Assembly (NCBI RefSeq): GCF_041438865.1
Contig: NZ_CP109450.1
Span: 3,520,501 to 3,584,500 of the forward strand
Origin: Streptomyces sp. NBC_01471
GTDB lineage: Bacteria > Actinomycetota > Actinomycetes > Streptomycetales > Streptomycetaceae
Direction of reading: 5' to 3'
Length of the DNA: 64,000 nucleotides
Each line of letters starts with the position of its first letter. Position 1 is the first letter of the stretch. The notes beneath the pieces were generated by a model, which worked only from the letters and a program-made list of their open reading frames with translations, made no database searches and was not told where the DNA came from. A program made the translations under genes and the position numbers. This document shows positions 1 through 9,038 of the stretch, piece after piece.

Positions 1-145
1 CGAATCAGGGCGTGGTACGTCGCCCCGGGAGGCCACTTGCGGACGTGGCGTACCCGTCGTTGCCGACCGGTACCGCCCGACCGCTACCGCCCCCGCCGGT
101 GCCAGGTGAAATCATGTGACGTTCACAGGAAGCTGGGGGGGCAAG

Positions 146-3100
146 GTGGAAGGCGTCAGTCGTACGGCACTCCTGATCGGCGTGGGTGACAACCCCGGAG
201 CCGAACAGTGCCTCCGACCGCTGGGGACGACGGTCGAGGCGGATCTGCGGGCCATGACAGCCGCTCTGCGGGGCAGCGGCTACACCGTGGAGGCACTGCG
301 CGATCCGACGCGCAATGAGATCACCGAGCGCATCACCGCCGTGTCCAACAGCGCGGCCGCCGACAGCACTCTGCTCCTCTACTTCACCGGACACGGCGTA
401 CGTATCGGCGACACCGACTACCTGGTACCCGCCGACGGCCAGACTCCGGCCAGTGGGGGCGGTACACCGGGCGGCTGGGAACAGCCCCACATCCGCGAGT
501 CCCTGCTGGACGCGGACATCAGCAAGTACCTGGCCGGCTGCGGTGCCGATACCGTGCTGTGGCTGATCGACGCGTGCCGTTCGGTGGAGGACGCACGGGC
601 CGCCGCGTTCGGCAGCCACATCACGAAGGGGCCGCCGAACGCCGGCTTCGCGGTGATGACCGGGTGTGCGCCCGGTGAACGCAGCGGCTTCACGGAGACG
701 GGCAGCTTCTTCTCCCTGGCCCTCGCGCAGGCCCTCGGTCCGCTGACCGAGGCCGGCACGGTGGAGCAGGTGTACCAGGCGACCGGGCGGCAGACGAAAC
801 ACCTGGCCAGACGCGCGCGGGCCGAACCGCAGCAGGTGCAGATCCGTTACGGAAGCGACCGGGAGGCCCGGACCAGGTCCCGGACGATCGCACGGAGCAG
901 GCCGCTGCTGGAGGCCTGGCAGGACGCCGTGCGTACAACGGCCCTCTGGAAGCACGTCCCGGACGGTGACACCGAGGCCGTGGCCCACCTCCAGGACGGC
1001 CTGGCCGCATTGGCCATCGACGTGGCCCGGCAGGTCCACCACGCCCAGGAGCGGCTGCCCGACCCTTGGGCCGACGACGAGTTCCCGGTACGTCTGCTGC
1101 GCGAACGGCTCCCGGTCCTGCTGTCCGCGAAAACCGAGTTGTCCGCTCTTGAGGTCACGGCCCTGATCGCCGGCGTCCTGCTGCACGAGGCGGCCTGGGC
1201 CGACCGGCTGAGCCAGGCCGCCGAACTCATGCCGTACCTCGTGCGCCGCAGCTCCGACGCCGACGACCAGCGGCGGCACTACGAGCAGATCGCCGAACAC
1301 CACCCGCAGATCAGCGAGAAGCTCACCGGCTGGTACTGGTGGGACACCGACCCCTCCGACGACCGGAACGCGGTCATGCTGTGGCTGGTGCACCGCTGGA
1401 TCGGGGAACGGTTCGCCACCGACGAGGAGGCCGTACCCGCCGTACTGGCCGACTCGTTCGTGGCAGGGCTGCTCGGCGCGTCGCGGCCCGCGGCAGGCGA
1501 GACCCTCACCGGCAGGGCGGCGCAGCTGTCCGCCGCCCTGCGCACGGTCTCCGCGGGCCTCGTCCTCGGCGCCCCGTCCGACGACCAGCGGACCGCCCTG
1601 CCGGGCCGTCACGTCGTACCTGCCGTACGGAAGGCGCCGCAGCGGCTGCGGGTACGCCCCCTCGCCGCGCTGCTGCGCCTCGCGGGGCTGCTCGCCCTCG
1701 ACGCGCGGCGCCTGCCGGAGGTCCTCGCCGAGCACCTCGCCGTCTCCGATCCGGTGGTGCCGTGCGAGGTGATCACCGTGCTGCGGGACGCCCTGTGGGA
1801 CCCCGACCAGGAGGGCGGTGCGCCCTCGTACCTGCATCTCGACGCCGTGTGCCCGCACCCCGCGATCCATGCCGCGCTCGCCTCGGTCGTCGAGGACGCC
1901 GACGAACTCGGCTACTCCCTGCGGGAGACGGCGGTGCGGCTGCCGGCCGACGAGGCGGTTCTGCTGCGGGGCGTGCCCGCGCGGCTGACCGACCACCGAC
2001 TACGGCCGGAGGAACAGCAGGGGCTGGATGCGTACGACGTGCCTCTCGCGCGTTTTTCCCTGGCGCAGACGGAGATCCGCCAACTGCTGATGGGCGAGAA
2101 ACTGTACGACGGCAACCCCGCCCTCGCCCTGCGGGAGCTGTACCAGAACGCCATGGACGCCTGCCGCTACCGGGACATGCGCGTCCGCTACCTGCGCGGC
2201 TGCGGCAAGGAGCCCCGGGCCTGGACGGGCCGTATCCGTATCGAGACGGGCGAGGACAGCCACGGGCGCTACGTCGAGTGCGTCGACAACGGTGTCGGCA
2301 TGACCGTCGACCAGCTCAAGAGCACCTTCACCCGGGCCGGGCGCCGTTTCGACCAGTCCCGCTCCTTCCGGCGCGAGCAGGCCGCCTGGCTCCGGCACGA
2401 CCGGTCGCTGCGGCTGTACCCCAACAGCCGTTTCGGGATCGGCGTGTTCAGCTACTTCATGCTGGCCGATGAAATGACGATCGTCACCCGGCCCGTCGGC
2501 CCCGACGGGCGCCCGGCCGTGAAGGCACTGCGCGTCGAGATCCCGGTGAGCGGAAGCCTGTTCCGGGTACGGGAGGACGAGGAGCGCGACGGCGCGGTCC
2601 TGCCCGACGGCGGCACGCGCGTCCGGCTCTACCTGCGCGACTCCCATGCCCTGAAAGGGGGTGCGTGTCTGACATCGCTGCGGTCCCTGGTGCTCATCAG
2701 CGAGTTCGAGCTGGAGGTCCGCGGCGAGGACGGCCGGGAGCAGAACTGGCCGCCTGCGTGCCTGCGATCCGGCGACGGGCCGAACCGGATCGTCACGCGC
2801 TCGGCCGTCGAGGCGCTGCCCGGCACGCTGTGGTGGGTCGAGGGCGACGGGGCGATCGTGTGCGACGGCATCGTGGCCGACCGAAAGACCTTCGGTTACG
2901 TCCTCAATCTGACGGGTGAGCACGCCGGTGAACTCAGCGTCAACCGGAACAAACTGGAGGGCTACGACCGCCGCTGGGCGCATCAGCGGATCCGGCTCGG
3001 CGCCCAGGCACTCTCCGCATGGCCCGGACTGACTCTCGACTGGCTGAGAACCATGGAGTCACGTCATCCGGCGATTGCCCGGATCCTCTGGAGGGAGTGG

Positions 3101-5245
3101 CAGGGGCAGGGCGTCCAGGTCCTGGCTGACCACGGCCGCACGGTGAACCTCGACGAGGTCGGCTGGTTCCGACTGGACTCGGGCCTCGACGACCGGTCGG
3201 GCCGGTCGGAGGAGAGATGGCTCCGCACCGCGGTCCGCCCCTGGCGTTCCGCGGTTCTGGGGCACTCGTACCGTGCGCAGCAGGAAGCGGCCCCCCGGTC
3301 GCTCGAAGGCCACCCCATCCCGCGTCCGGGCTGGTCGGACATCGCGGCCCGGGTCAGGGGCGACTGGCGCAACGCGGTGGTTGTCGCCCACAAGCAGGGG
3401 GTGACCGTGGCGGACGTACTGCGTGCGACGCGGGGCCTGCGCATCGCCCACCTCCGGCTGGCCGGCCCGGCGGTCCACAGCGGCGGGGACCTGAACTGGA
3501 AGCCGGATTTCACCGACCGGAAGATCATGACCGGACTCCTGGGGGCAGAGCACGTGCACCTGTCCTCCCCTTCCGGCAGGGTCCGCGGGCACTCCGAGCA
3601 GGGTTCCAGCGCAGAGATCCACTACCAGCATCCGCCCCAGGACCTCAGCGGGATCGTGCGCGCATCCGCCAAGTTCGGGAACTCACTGGGCGAGTTGGCC
3701 ACCGTCTGCGCCAAATACGCTCCCTTCCTGAGCGAATCCCTGGCCGCCGTACCCGATCACCACCGCGACCATGTCTGCACCGACGACGAACTGAGGCTGC
3801 TCTACCTCCAGGAGGACGCGATCACCTGGTCCCCGGCCACGAGCCCCTGGGACATCCGAGCGGTGGCGGGGGCGACACATCGCAGCCCCCGGGACGTGTT
3901 GCGCCGCGTGGCGGAATTCGGCTGGCTCCGGCCCGTGCCGGACCAGGAACTGGTCGACCGGTGGGCGGCCGCACCGGATGACCTCTTCCCGGTTCTACGA
4001 CGGTACGTCGTCGTGGGGAGCGACGGTCTCCCCGTACTGCCGTGGGCCGCGACCCTCGATCTCTCGGCCGAGTGGGAGATCTCGGTGCGCAAGGCGGAGC
4101 GCATCCTCGCCAAAGCAGCCAAGGCCCTCGGCCTCGTCCACCGCCGGAGGTACGCGGAGGGGGCAGCCGGACGAGGGGTATTCCTCTCTCCCGAAACAGG
4201 GTCTCTCGCGGGTTGGCTGCACGGCCAGGGCATCCGTCTGGAGGACGGAGTCGCGCTCCGCGATCTCGCATATGTGCGGCCGCACGACATGTCGCACGAG
4301 GAACTTTCCTGGTACGCCGACGAACTGCGCGAAGCGGATGTGGAACTCCCCGATGCTGCGAGCCTGTTGGAGGCCTGGGACGGCCTCCCGACGCCCAGCA
4401 GGTACGCGTTCTCCGGCACGGACCCCTCCTGGGACGGGGCCGACTACCCTGTACCGGCCACGTCAGCCGTACTGTTCACCGCGAGCCAGCAACTGCGGCA
4501 GAAGCTGTCGTTCCTGTGGAAGACCGCGCACCGGGAGGCGCAGCACCTGAAGCTCGGGCCGGAACTGGTCGCGCCCGAACTGCCCAAGGAGCTGAAGAAG
4601 TTCCGCCCCACGTGGGACGAGACCGTGGCGCTTGTCGACCTCGGACCGGACGACGACAGCGACGGCGAGTGGTTCGAAAGCCCCCGCTGGAAGCCGCTGA
4701 CGCCCCAGCGTCTTGTCACCTACGCCTGCGAGCGGCACCAGGGCGCACGCACCGCGTACCGGGCGCTGGCGCCGCTGCGCGCCATCGGCGCCCTGGTGCC
4801 CGAACTGTCCGCCGAGGCGGTGGCCGCGCTCCCCGACGACGTACCCGGCGCCCACGACGCCTTGGCAGTCGACCCGGCCCACCGGGTCTCCGCGCCCGGT
4901 TCACCGCTGGTGCCCCTGGACCTGGTGAGCATCGCCGGCCGCCTCGGCGAGTCCATGCGGGACACCTGGCGCCGCATCACCCCTTACCTGGGGCTCGAAG
5001 AAACAGCGCCTTCGGTCACCGTGGTCCTCGACGCCGTACCGCACTGGCAGGATCTGGCGATCCTCTCGGAGGGCTTCGACGGCAGGCTGCCCGCTCTTGC
5101 GGGTCCGGTGAGCCGGGAACGCGTCGTGCTGGCCGCCCGGGCGGTCGAGGAGACACCCGAATGGGTCCGGGACCGGATGGAGTTGTACGCGGAGATGTTC
5201 GGACTGCGCCTGGCTCCCGTCACCGGGAAAGAGGAGGGGGCATGA
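146..5245 (+). CDS. Caspase / GHKL-ATPase / winged-helix giant protein (predicted conflict-system core)
   Basis: This 1,699-residue protein begins with a caspase-like peptidase domain (about residues 5-240). The catalytic dyad is visible as YFTGHGV with His83 and LIDACRS with Cys144. A helical stretch around residues 330-370 vaguely recalls HD-type regions. A GHKL (Hsp90/histidine-kinase-fold) ATPase follows at about 640-960, with N-box LYQNAMDAC (Glu664, Asn668), G1 box VDNGVGM (Asp714) and G2 box FGIGVFS (Gly764-766). The last 700 residues hold several winged-helix-like repeats. I chose GTG 146 because a G-rich Shine-Dalgarno-like run precedes it; GTG 116 in the same frame is an alternative. 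The stop overlaps the next ATG. Caspase plus NTPase plus wHTH architectures are predicted conflict or programmed-death switches; the actual trigger and substrate are unknown. Confidence 0.85.
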   Translation: MEGVSRTALLIGVGDNPGAEQCLRPLGTTVEADLRAMTAALRGSGYTVEALRDPTRNEITERITAVSNSAAADSTLLLYFTGHGVRIGDTDYLVPADGQTPASGGGTPGGWEQPHIRESLLDADISKYLAGCGADTVLWLIDACRSVEDARAAAFGSHITKGPPNAGFAVMTGCAPGERSGFTETGSFFSLALAQALGPLTEAGTVEQVYQATGRQTKHLARRARAEPQQVQIRYGSDREARTRSRTIARSRPLLEAWQDAVRTTALWKHVPDGDTEAVAHLQDGLAALAIDVARQVHHAQERLPDPWADDEFPVRLLRERLPVLLSAKTELSALEVTALIAGVLLHEAAWADRLSQAAELMPYLVRRSSDADDQRRHYEQIAEHHPQISEKLTGWYWWDTDPSDDRNAVMLWLVHRWIGERFATDEEAVPAVLADSFVAGLLGASRPAAGETLTGRAAQLSAALRTVSAGLVLGAPSDDQRTALPGRHVVPAVRKAPQRLRVRPLAALLRLAGLLALDARRLPEVLAEHLAVSDPVVPCEVITVLRDALWDPDQEGGAPSYLHLDAVCPHPAIHAALASVVEDADELGYSLRETAVRLPADEAVLLRGVPARLTDHRLRPEEQQGLDAYDVPLARFSLAQTEIRQLLMGEKLYDGNPALALRELYQNAMDACRYRDMRVRYLRGCGKEPRAWTGRIRIETGEDSHGRYVECVDNGVGMTVDQLKSTFTRAGRRFDQSRSFRREQAAWLRHDRSLRLYPNSRFGIGVFSYFMLADEMTIVTRPVGPDGRPAVKALRVEIPVSGSLFRVREDEERDGAVLPDGGTRVRLYLRDSHALKGGACLTSLRSLVLISEFELEVRGEDGREQNWPPACLRSGDGPNRIVTRSAVEALPGTLWWVEGDGAIVCDGIVADRKTFGYVLNLTGEHAGELSVNRNKLEGYDRRWAHQRIRLGAQALSAWPGLTLDWLRTMESRHPAIARILWREWQGQGVQVLADHGRTVNLDEVGWFRLDSGLDDRSGRSEERWLRTAVRPWRSAVLGHSYRAQQEAAPRSLEGHPIPRPGWSDIAARVRGDWRNAVVVAHKQGVTVADVLRATRGLRIAHLRLAGPAVHSGGDLNWKPDFTDRKIMTGLLGAEHVHLSSPSGRVRGHSEQGSSAEIHYQHPPQDLSGIVRASAKFGNSLGELATVCAKYAPFLSESLAAVPDHHRDHVCTDDELRLLYLQEDAITWSPATSPWDIRAVAGATHRSPRDVLRRVAEFGWLRPVPDQELVDRWAAAPDDLFPVLRRYVVVGSDGLPVLPWAATLDLSAEWEISVRKAERILAKAAKALGLVHRRRYAEGAAGRGVFLSPETGSLAGWLHGQGIRLEDGVALRDLAYVRPHDMSHEELSWYADELREADVELPDAASLLEAWDGLPTPSRYAFSGTDPSWDGADYPVPATSAVLFTASQQLRQKLSFLWKTAHREAQHLKLGPELVAPELPKELKKFRPTWDETVALVDLGPDDDSDGEWFESPRWKPLTPQRLVTYACERHQGARTAYRALAPLRAIGALVPELSAEAVAALPDDVPGAHDALAVDPAHRVSAPGSPLVPLDLVSIAGRLGESMRDTWRRITPYLGLEETAPSVTVVLDAVPHWQDLAILSEGFDGRLPALAGPVSRERVVLAARAVEETPEWVRDRMELYAEMFGLRLAPVTGKEEGA

Positions 5246-5613
5246 CGCAGAGCCGACCCAGCCGACCGCACGACCACGGCAAGCCCTACGCCGAGCAGGA
5301 TCTCGGCGAGGTCGACCCGGCACCTTTCACCCAGCGTCTCGCTCCGGACGGGGTGGGCGCGGTCGTCTCCGGAACGTGCCCGCGCTGTCACGGCCGTACG
5401 GAGACGGTGTTCCCGTGGGCCACGCCCGGTACCGGGGTGAAGGGCCCGCTGAGCCGGTTGCTCGGCGGAGCACGCTCGGCCCCGGGGGCCGGATCCGGTC
5501 CCGGCCCCCTGACCTCGGAGGTGCACTTCTGCGAGTGCGGGCATGCGCATCCGCAGTCCCCGCCGGACACCTCGTACCGCGGGTGCGGAGCGAGCTGGCG
5601 GATCCGCCGGTGA
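5242..5613 (+). CDS. Small zinc-ribbon-like protein coupled to the caspase-ATPase
   Basis: This 123-residue protein starts at an ATG that overlaps the caspase-ATPase stop (ATGA), behind a strong GAGGAGGGGG ribosome-binding site. Two metal-ligand clusters are visible: Cys46-x-x-Cys49 (CPRC) and Cys97-x-Cys99 followed by His101 and His103 (CECGHAH), with Cys115 near the end. Together these suggest a zinc ribbon with a Gly/Pro-rich insert. I do not recognise a named family. The overlap on both sides implies equimolar translation with its neighbours, so an adaptor or sensor role in the cassette is an inference. Confidence 0.75.
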   Translation: MTQSRPSRPHDHGKPYAEQDLGEVDPAPFTQRLAPDGVGAVVSGTCPRCHGRTETVFPWATPGTGVKGPLSRLLGGARSAPGAGSGPGPLTSEVHFCECGHAHPQSPPDTSYRGCGASWRIRR

Positions 5614-6215
5614 GCGCGCGTTCCGACCGGCGGTGGGCAGAGCTGGCGCGGGAGCTGGAATTCACCAGACTCCCGGAACTGCGCAGACAGGCCGAGGGCT
5701 GGCGCACCGGCCTGACGGGGCTCACCGCGCTCCTGGCTGTGCTGGTGCTGCTGAAGGGCAGGGACAACCTGACGGAACTGCCGGTCTGGGCCCGTCACAC
5801 GGCCACCGGGCTGCTGGTGTCGGCCTTCGTGCTGCTGGTGGTGGGGTCGCTGCTGGCGGTTCGAGCGGCTCACGGTGTCCCGGAGGCCGCGATCCTCCTC
5901 GGTGGACAGTCGTTGCGACGCTGGACCGAGCGGGAGGTTTCACGGATCACCCGGGCGCTGAGGTGGGCATCCGTCTGCTGCGTACTGGGAGTCGTCCTGG
6001 TGGTCGGGGCGCTCCTCGTTGCCTGGGTGACGACGGATGATGCCCCGGGACATCTCGTGCAAGTACGCACGAACAGCCGCTTCCTCTGCGGTGAGCTGGT
6101 GGGCGCGGACCGGAAGCAGGTCACGGTCCGCACCAAGGAGGACGGCCCGGTCTCGCTGCCACGGACGGCAGTGATGAGCCTGCGGCCAGTCCCAGGCTGC
6201 GGCACAGCTCCGTAG
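5610..6215 (+). CDS. Three-helix membrane protein, third gene of the caspase-ATPase cassette
   Basis: This 201-residue protein starts at GTG 5610, overlapping the stop of the zinc-ribbon gene (GTGA). A charged N-terminal helix (about 1-35) is followed by three hydrophobic segments at roughly 38-55, 70-95 and 125-148, then a C-terminal soluble domain of about 50 residues. That C-terminal domain looks like a small beta-barrel (VRTNSRFLCGELVGADRKQ region). No family is recognised. In predicted conflict cassettes a small multi-helix membrane protein often serves as the pore-forming or membrane-anchoring effector; here that is inferred from position only. A bidirectional terminator hairpin follows. 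Confidence 0.75.
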   Translation: MSARSDRRWAELARELEFTRLPELRRQAEGWRTGLTGLTALLAVLVLLKGRDNLTELPVWARHTATGLLVSAFVLLVVGSLLAVRAAHGVPEAAILLGGQSLRRWTEREVSRITRALRWASVCCVLGVVLVVGALLVAWVTTDDAPGHLVQVRTNSRFLCGELVGADRKQVTVRTKEDGPVSLPRTAVMSLRPVPGCGTAP

Positions 6216-6241
6216 CCGCTCTCTCGGGTCGGCGGACGGCG

Positions 6242-6277
6242 GGCCGACCGGACGCCTCCCCCGCCGCCCGGTCGGCC
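6242..6277. terminator. Bidirectional terminator hairpin
   Basis: A perfect 10-bp stem (GGCCGACCGG at 6242-6251 pairing with 6268-6277) lies between the convergent membrane-protein gene and the nucleoside hydrolase gene. Confidence 0.6.
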
Positions 6278-6338
6278 TTCGCCGCCGGAGCGGGCGCCGG
6301 CCGGGGTCGGCGGAGAGCGGGCGGAGCGGTCGGCGGGC

Positions 6339-7292
6339 TCAGAGAGTCAGGAGCCGCTCGACGAGGTGCGCGGCGGAGCCCGGGCCGGCCTCCAGTACGA
6401 CGCGGCAGTGGGCACCGTCCTGCGGCGGGTAGTTGAGGAACTGGCCGCGCAGGTCGCAGACCGTCTGGCCGCGGCCGGGGCCCTGGGTGTCGTCGACCAC
6501 GACATCCACAGTGGGCGCGAGCGTGGGCACCACGCCTCCTACGGCGATGGCCGCGGCCATCGGGTCGTGCACGGCGCAGCAGCGGCGACCGAACGTCTCC
6601 AGGTAGAAGTCGAAGTAGAGGTCCAGCATCTCGCCCAGGGCGACCGGCAGCGGGCTGCCCGAGTCCAGCAGGCGCCGGCGGTCCGACTCTTCGAGGACGT
6701 GGGCGAGGGTGACGTCGAGCGGGACGAGCGTGATGTCCCACGGCGCGGCGAGGACTTCGGCGGCGGCCTCGGGGTCGTTGTGGATGTTCGCCTCGGCGAC
6801 CGGGGTGACGTTTCCGCTCTGGTACGCGGCGCCGCCCATGATGGTGATGTCCTGGACCAGCGACGGCAGTTCGGGCTCCCGGCGGAGGGCCTCGGCGACG
6901 TTGGTGAGGGGGCCGGTGGTGAGCAGCCGGAGCTTTCCCCGGTGGGCGCGGGCGAGCTCGATGATCATGTCGGCGGCGTCCTGCGAGACGGCCGACTGGT
7001 CCGAGTCGGGCACGGTGATGTCGCCGATACCGTTGTGGCCGTGGATGTGCGGCACGGAGCCCGCGTACGTACCGGCCTGCGGATCGGCGGCGCCGACGGC
7101 GACGGGGATGGTGGCGCGCCCGGCGAGCTGGGTGAGCGCCAGGGTGTTGCGGGCCGCCTGCCGGGAGTTGACGTTGCCGCTGACGGTGCCGATGCCGACT
7201 ATCTCTATCTCGGGGGAGGCCAGCAGATAGGCGAGCGCCATCGAGTCGTCGATGCCGGTGTCGCAGTCGAAGTAGAGCGGCTGGGCTGTCAT
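6339..7292 (-). CDS. Nucleoside hydrolase (IunH/RihA-type)
   Basis: This 317-residue cytoplasmic enzyme is predicted to hydrolyse the N-glycosidic bond of ribonucleosides for salvage. The diagnostic calcium-binding motif DxDxGxDD is at residues 9-16 (DCDTGIDD), and HNDPEAA and a late AVHDPMAA aspartate motif are also present, so the active site is complete. The length is usual for the family. The ATG at 7292 is preceded by AAGGA at proper spacing. It lies downstream of the MFS transporter gene on the same strand, separated by 158 bp that hold an 18-bp tandem repeat. The substrate (purine, pyrimidine or other riboside) cannot be read from the sequence. Confidence 0.9.
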   Translation of the reverse strand: MTAQPLYFDCDTGIDDSMALAYLLASPEIEIVGIGTVSGNVNSRQAARNTLALTQLAGRATIPVAVGAADPQAGTYAGSVPHIHGHNGIGDITVPDSDQSAVSQDAADMIIELARAHRGKLRLLTTGPLTNVAEALRREPELPSLVQDITIMGGAAYQSGNVTPVAEANIHNDPEAAAEVLAAPWDITLVPLDVTLAHVLEESDRRRLLDSGSPLPVALGEMLDLYFDFYLETFGRRCCAVHDPMAAAIAVGGVVPTLAPTVDVVVDDTQGPGRGQTVCDLRGQFLNYPPQDGAHCRVVLEAGPGSAAHLVERLLTL

Positions 7293-7347
7293 GGGAGGTC
7301 CTTCGCGGTCGGGGCAGTGGATGCCGGGGAGGGGGTCGGTGTGATGC

Positions 7348-7419
7348 GGTGCGGTGGTGGCTGTCGGTGCGGTGGTGACTGTCGGTGCGGTGGTGACTGT
7401 CGGTGCGGTGGTGACTGTC
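7348..7419. repeat. Four tandem copies of an 18-bp unit between MFS and nucleoside hydrolase genes
   Basis: The unit GGTGCGGTGGTGACTGTC is present four times head to tail; the first copy has one change (G for A). The array is intergenic. Its 18-bp period keeps any reading frame open, and in the hydrolase frame it would encode repeated TVTTAP. No start codon with a ribosome-binding site makes it part of the hydrolase. Confidence 0.9.
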
Positions 7420-7450
7420 CTCCGTCCGCCGGGTGTTGGTGCGGCGGCTG

Positions 7451-8887
7451 TCAGTCTGCCCGGCGGGTGATGAAGAGGCTGGCCACCAGGGCGAGGACGG
7501 TGATCCCCACCGAGATCCACAGCGCGGTGCTGTAGCCGGCGTGCGTGGCGCGGGCCGCGTACGGGGCGACGATGCCGATGCCGGTGCTCGCGCCGATCCC
7601 GAAGGCGGCGCTGTTGAGGCCGGGCAGCGCGGCGGGCGCGTCCTTGGGCGAGTTCAGGACACCCAGGCCGTTCACCGTGGTCAGGACGAGGCCGTTGTAC
7701 GTGATGCCGAGGAAGGCGACCGCCGCGAAGACGGTCCATTTCTCCAGCGGGTACGAGGCGATGACGCAGAGGGCCACGATGCTCAGGACGAGACCGACGC
7801 GGAGCGTGATCAACCAGCCCCGCCGGTCGGCCAGCCGCCCGGCCATCGGGGCGGCGGCCAGCCCGATCAGTGCTGCGGGGGTGAGGAAGAGCAGCGACGA
7901 TTCGGTGGCGTTCATGCCGAAGCCGATCTTCGGGCTCTGGCTGATGACGACCACGGTGAAGTTGATGACGGCGAAGATTCCGGACAGGGCGATCACGGTC
8001 GTCGCGATGACCGGCCACACCTCACGGGACTTGAGGTGCTTCAGGGCGATCAGGGGCGTGGCCCTGCGGCGCTCGACCATGCCGAAGGCGATGGCCGAGA
8101 CGACGGTTCCGGCCAGGTAGCCGAGGGTGCTCGCGCTGTGCCATCCGTCGGCGAAGCCGTGCGAGACGAGGTACGTGACGCAGTAGAGCGCGATCGACAG
8201 GGTGGCAGCGCCCCACCAGTCCATGCGGCCCTTGTCCGGCCGCCCGTCCTTGGGCAGGACGAACGCCACGCAGACCGAAGCGGCGACACCGATCACCAGG
8301 ATGACGGCGAAGATCGACCGGTAGCCGAAGGCGTCGGAGAGCCGGCCGCCCAGGAGGCCGTCCACACCGCCGACCCCGCCGTTGATCGCGGTGATCACTC
8401 CGAGGGCGGTCGCGAAGACCTTCTTGCTGAGCCGCTCGTTGAGGACGACGTACGCGATCTGGAAGGCAGCACTCGACGCGCCCTGCAGCACCCGGCCGGT
8501 CAGCAGGACCGGCAGGTTCGGGGCGGCGAGGCAGAGGACCGTGCCCACGGCGGTCACGAGCAGGACGGCGATGAGGATCCGGCGGCGTCCCCAGAAGTCA
8601 CTGAGGCGGCTCAGGACGACCCCCGTGATCGCTCCGGCCAGGAAGAACAGCGAGGAGACCTGCGCTATGCCGTCCACGCTTCCGTGGAGCCGACGCGCCA
8701 TTTCGGGCAGCGCGGGGGTGATCATGCTGGCGTTCAACTGGTAGGCGATCACACTCAGCAACAGCGTTGCGACGAGCGTTGCCGCCTTCTTCCCGTGCAG
8801 GAGGCCGTTTTCAGCGACTTCCAACGGGTTTGCATCTCTGATTCCTGGGCCAGCGCCCGGACTGCCTGTGTTCACAAGGAACCTCAT
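7451..8887 (-). CDS. MFS transporter
   Basis: This is a polytopic membrane protein of up to 478 residues with about twelve or more hydrophobic segments. The MFS loop signature RLSDFWGRRRI is after the second helix, and a related ADRRGW motif is in the second half. It most resembles drug:H+ or sugar/metabolite antiporters. Beside a nucleoside hydrolase and a divergent GntR regulator it probably moves a nucleoside-like or related metabolite, but direction and substrate are not shown. ATG 8887 has no clear ribosome-binding site; the in-frame GTG at 8875, with AGG upstream, may be the true start. Confidence 0.88.
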   Translation of the reverse strand: MRFLVNTGSPGAGPGIRDANPLEVAENGLLHGKKAATLVATLLLSVIAYQLNASMITPALPEMARRLHGSVDGIAQVSSLFFLAGAITGVVLSRLSDFWGRRRILIAVLLVTAVGTVLCLAAPNLPVLLTGRVLQGASSAAFQIAYVVLNERLSKKVFATALGVITAINGGVGGVDGLLGGRLSDAFGYRSIFAVILVIGVAASVCVAFVLPKDGRPDKGRMDWWGAATLSIALYCVTYLVSHGFADGWHSASTLGYLAGTVVSAIAFGMVERRRATPLIALKHLKSREVWPVIATTVIALSGIFAVINFTVVVISQSPKIGFGMNATESSLLFLTPAALIGLAAAPMAGRLADRRGWLITLRVGLVLSIVALCVIASYPLEKWTVFAAVAFLGITYNGLVLTTVNGLGVLNSPKDAPAALPGLNSAAFGIGASTGIGIVAPYAARATHAGYSTALWISVGITVLALVASLFITRRAD

Positions 8888-9038
8888 TGTTACATTGAGT
8901 CACACTCTTGGCTGATGTGAGATGTTATACCTCTCCGTCCGACATGCGTCTAGTGTCGATGGATTTCTGGTTAGATGGAACGGACCATCACCGGCCCGTA
9001 GCGACCGGACACCGGCCCGTAGCGAAGCGAGGTGCGCC
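8888..9038. promoter_or_regulatory. Divergent promoter region with 16-bp direct repeats
   Basis: This gap separates the leftward MFS gene and the rightward GntR gene and must hold both promoters. A 16-bp sequence, CACCGGCCCGTAGCGA, occurs exactly twice at 8989-9004 and 9010-9025, a 21-bp (two helical turns) repeat just upstream of the GntR start. A short inverted repeat CGACA-N8-TGTCG lies near 8940-8958. These are candidate operators for the GntR protein. Confidence 0.5.

Noticed and set aside
5..1996. Long minus-strand open frame opposite the caspase gene
   Set aside because: It has Arg/Gly/Pro-rich low-complexity composition and wrong codon bias; the plus strand encodes clear catalytic motifs.
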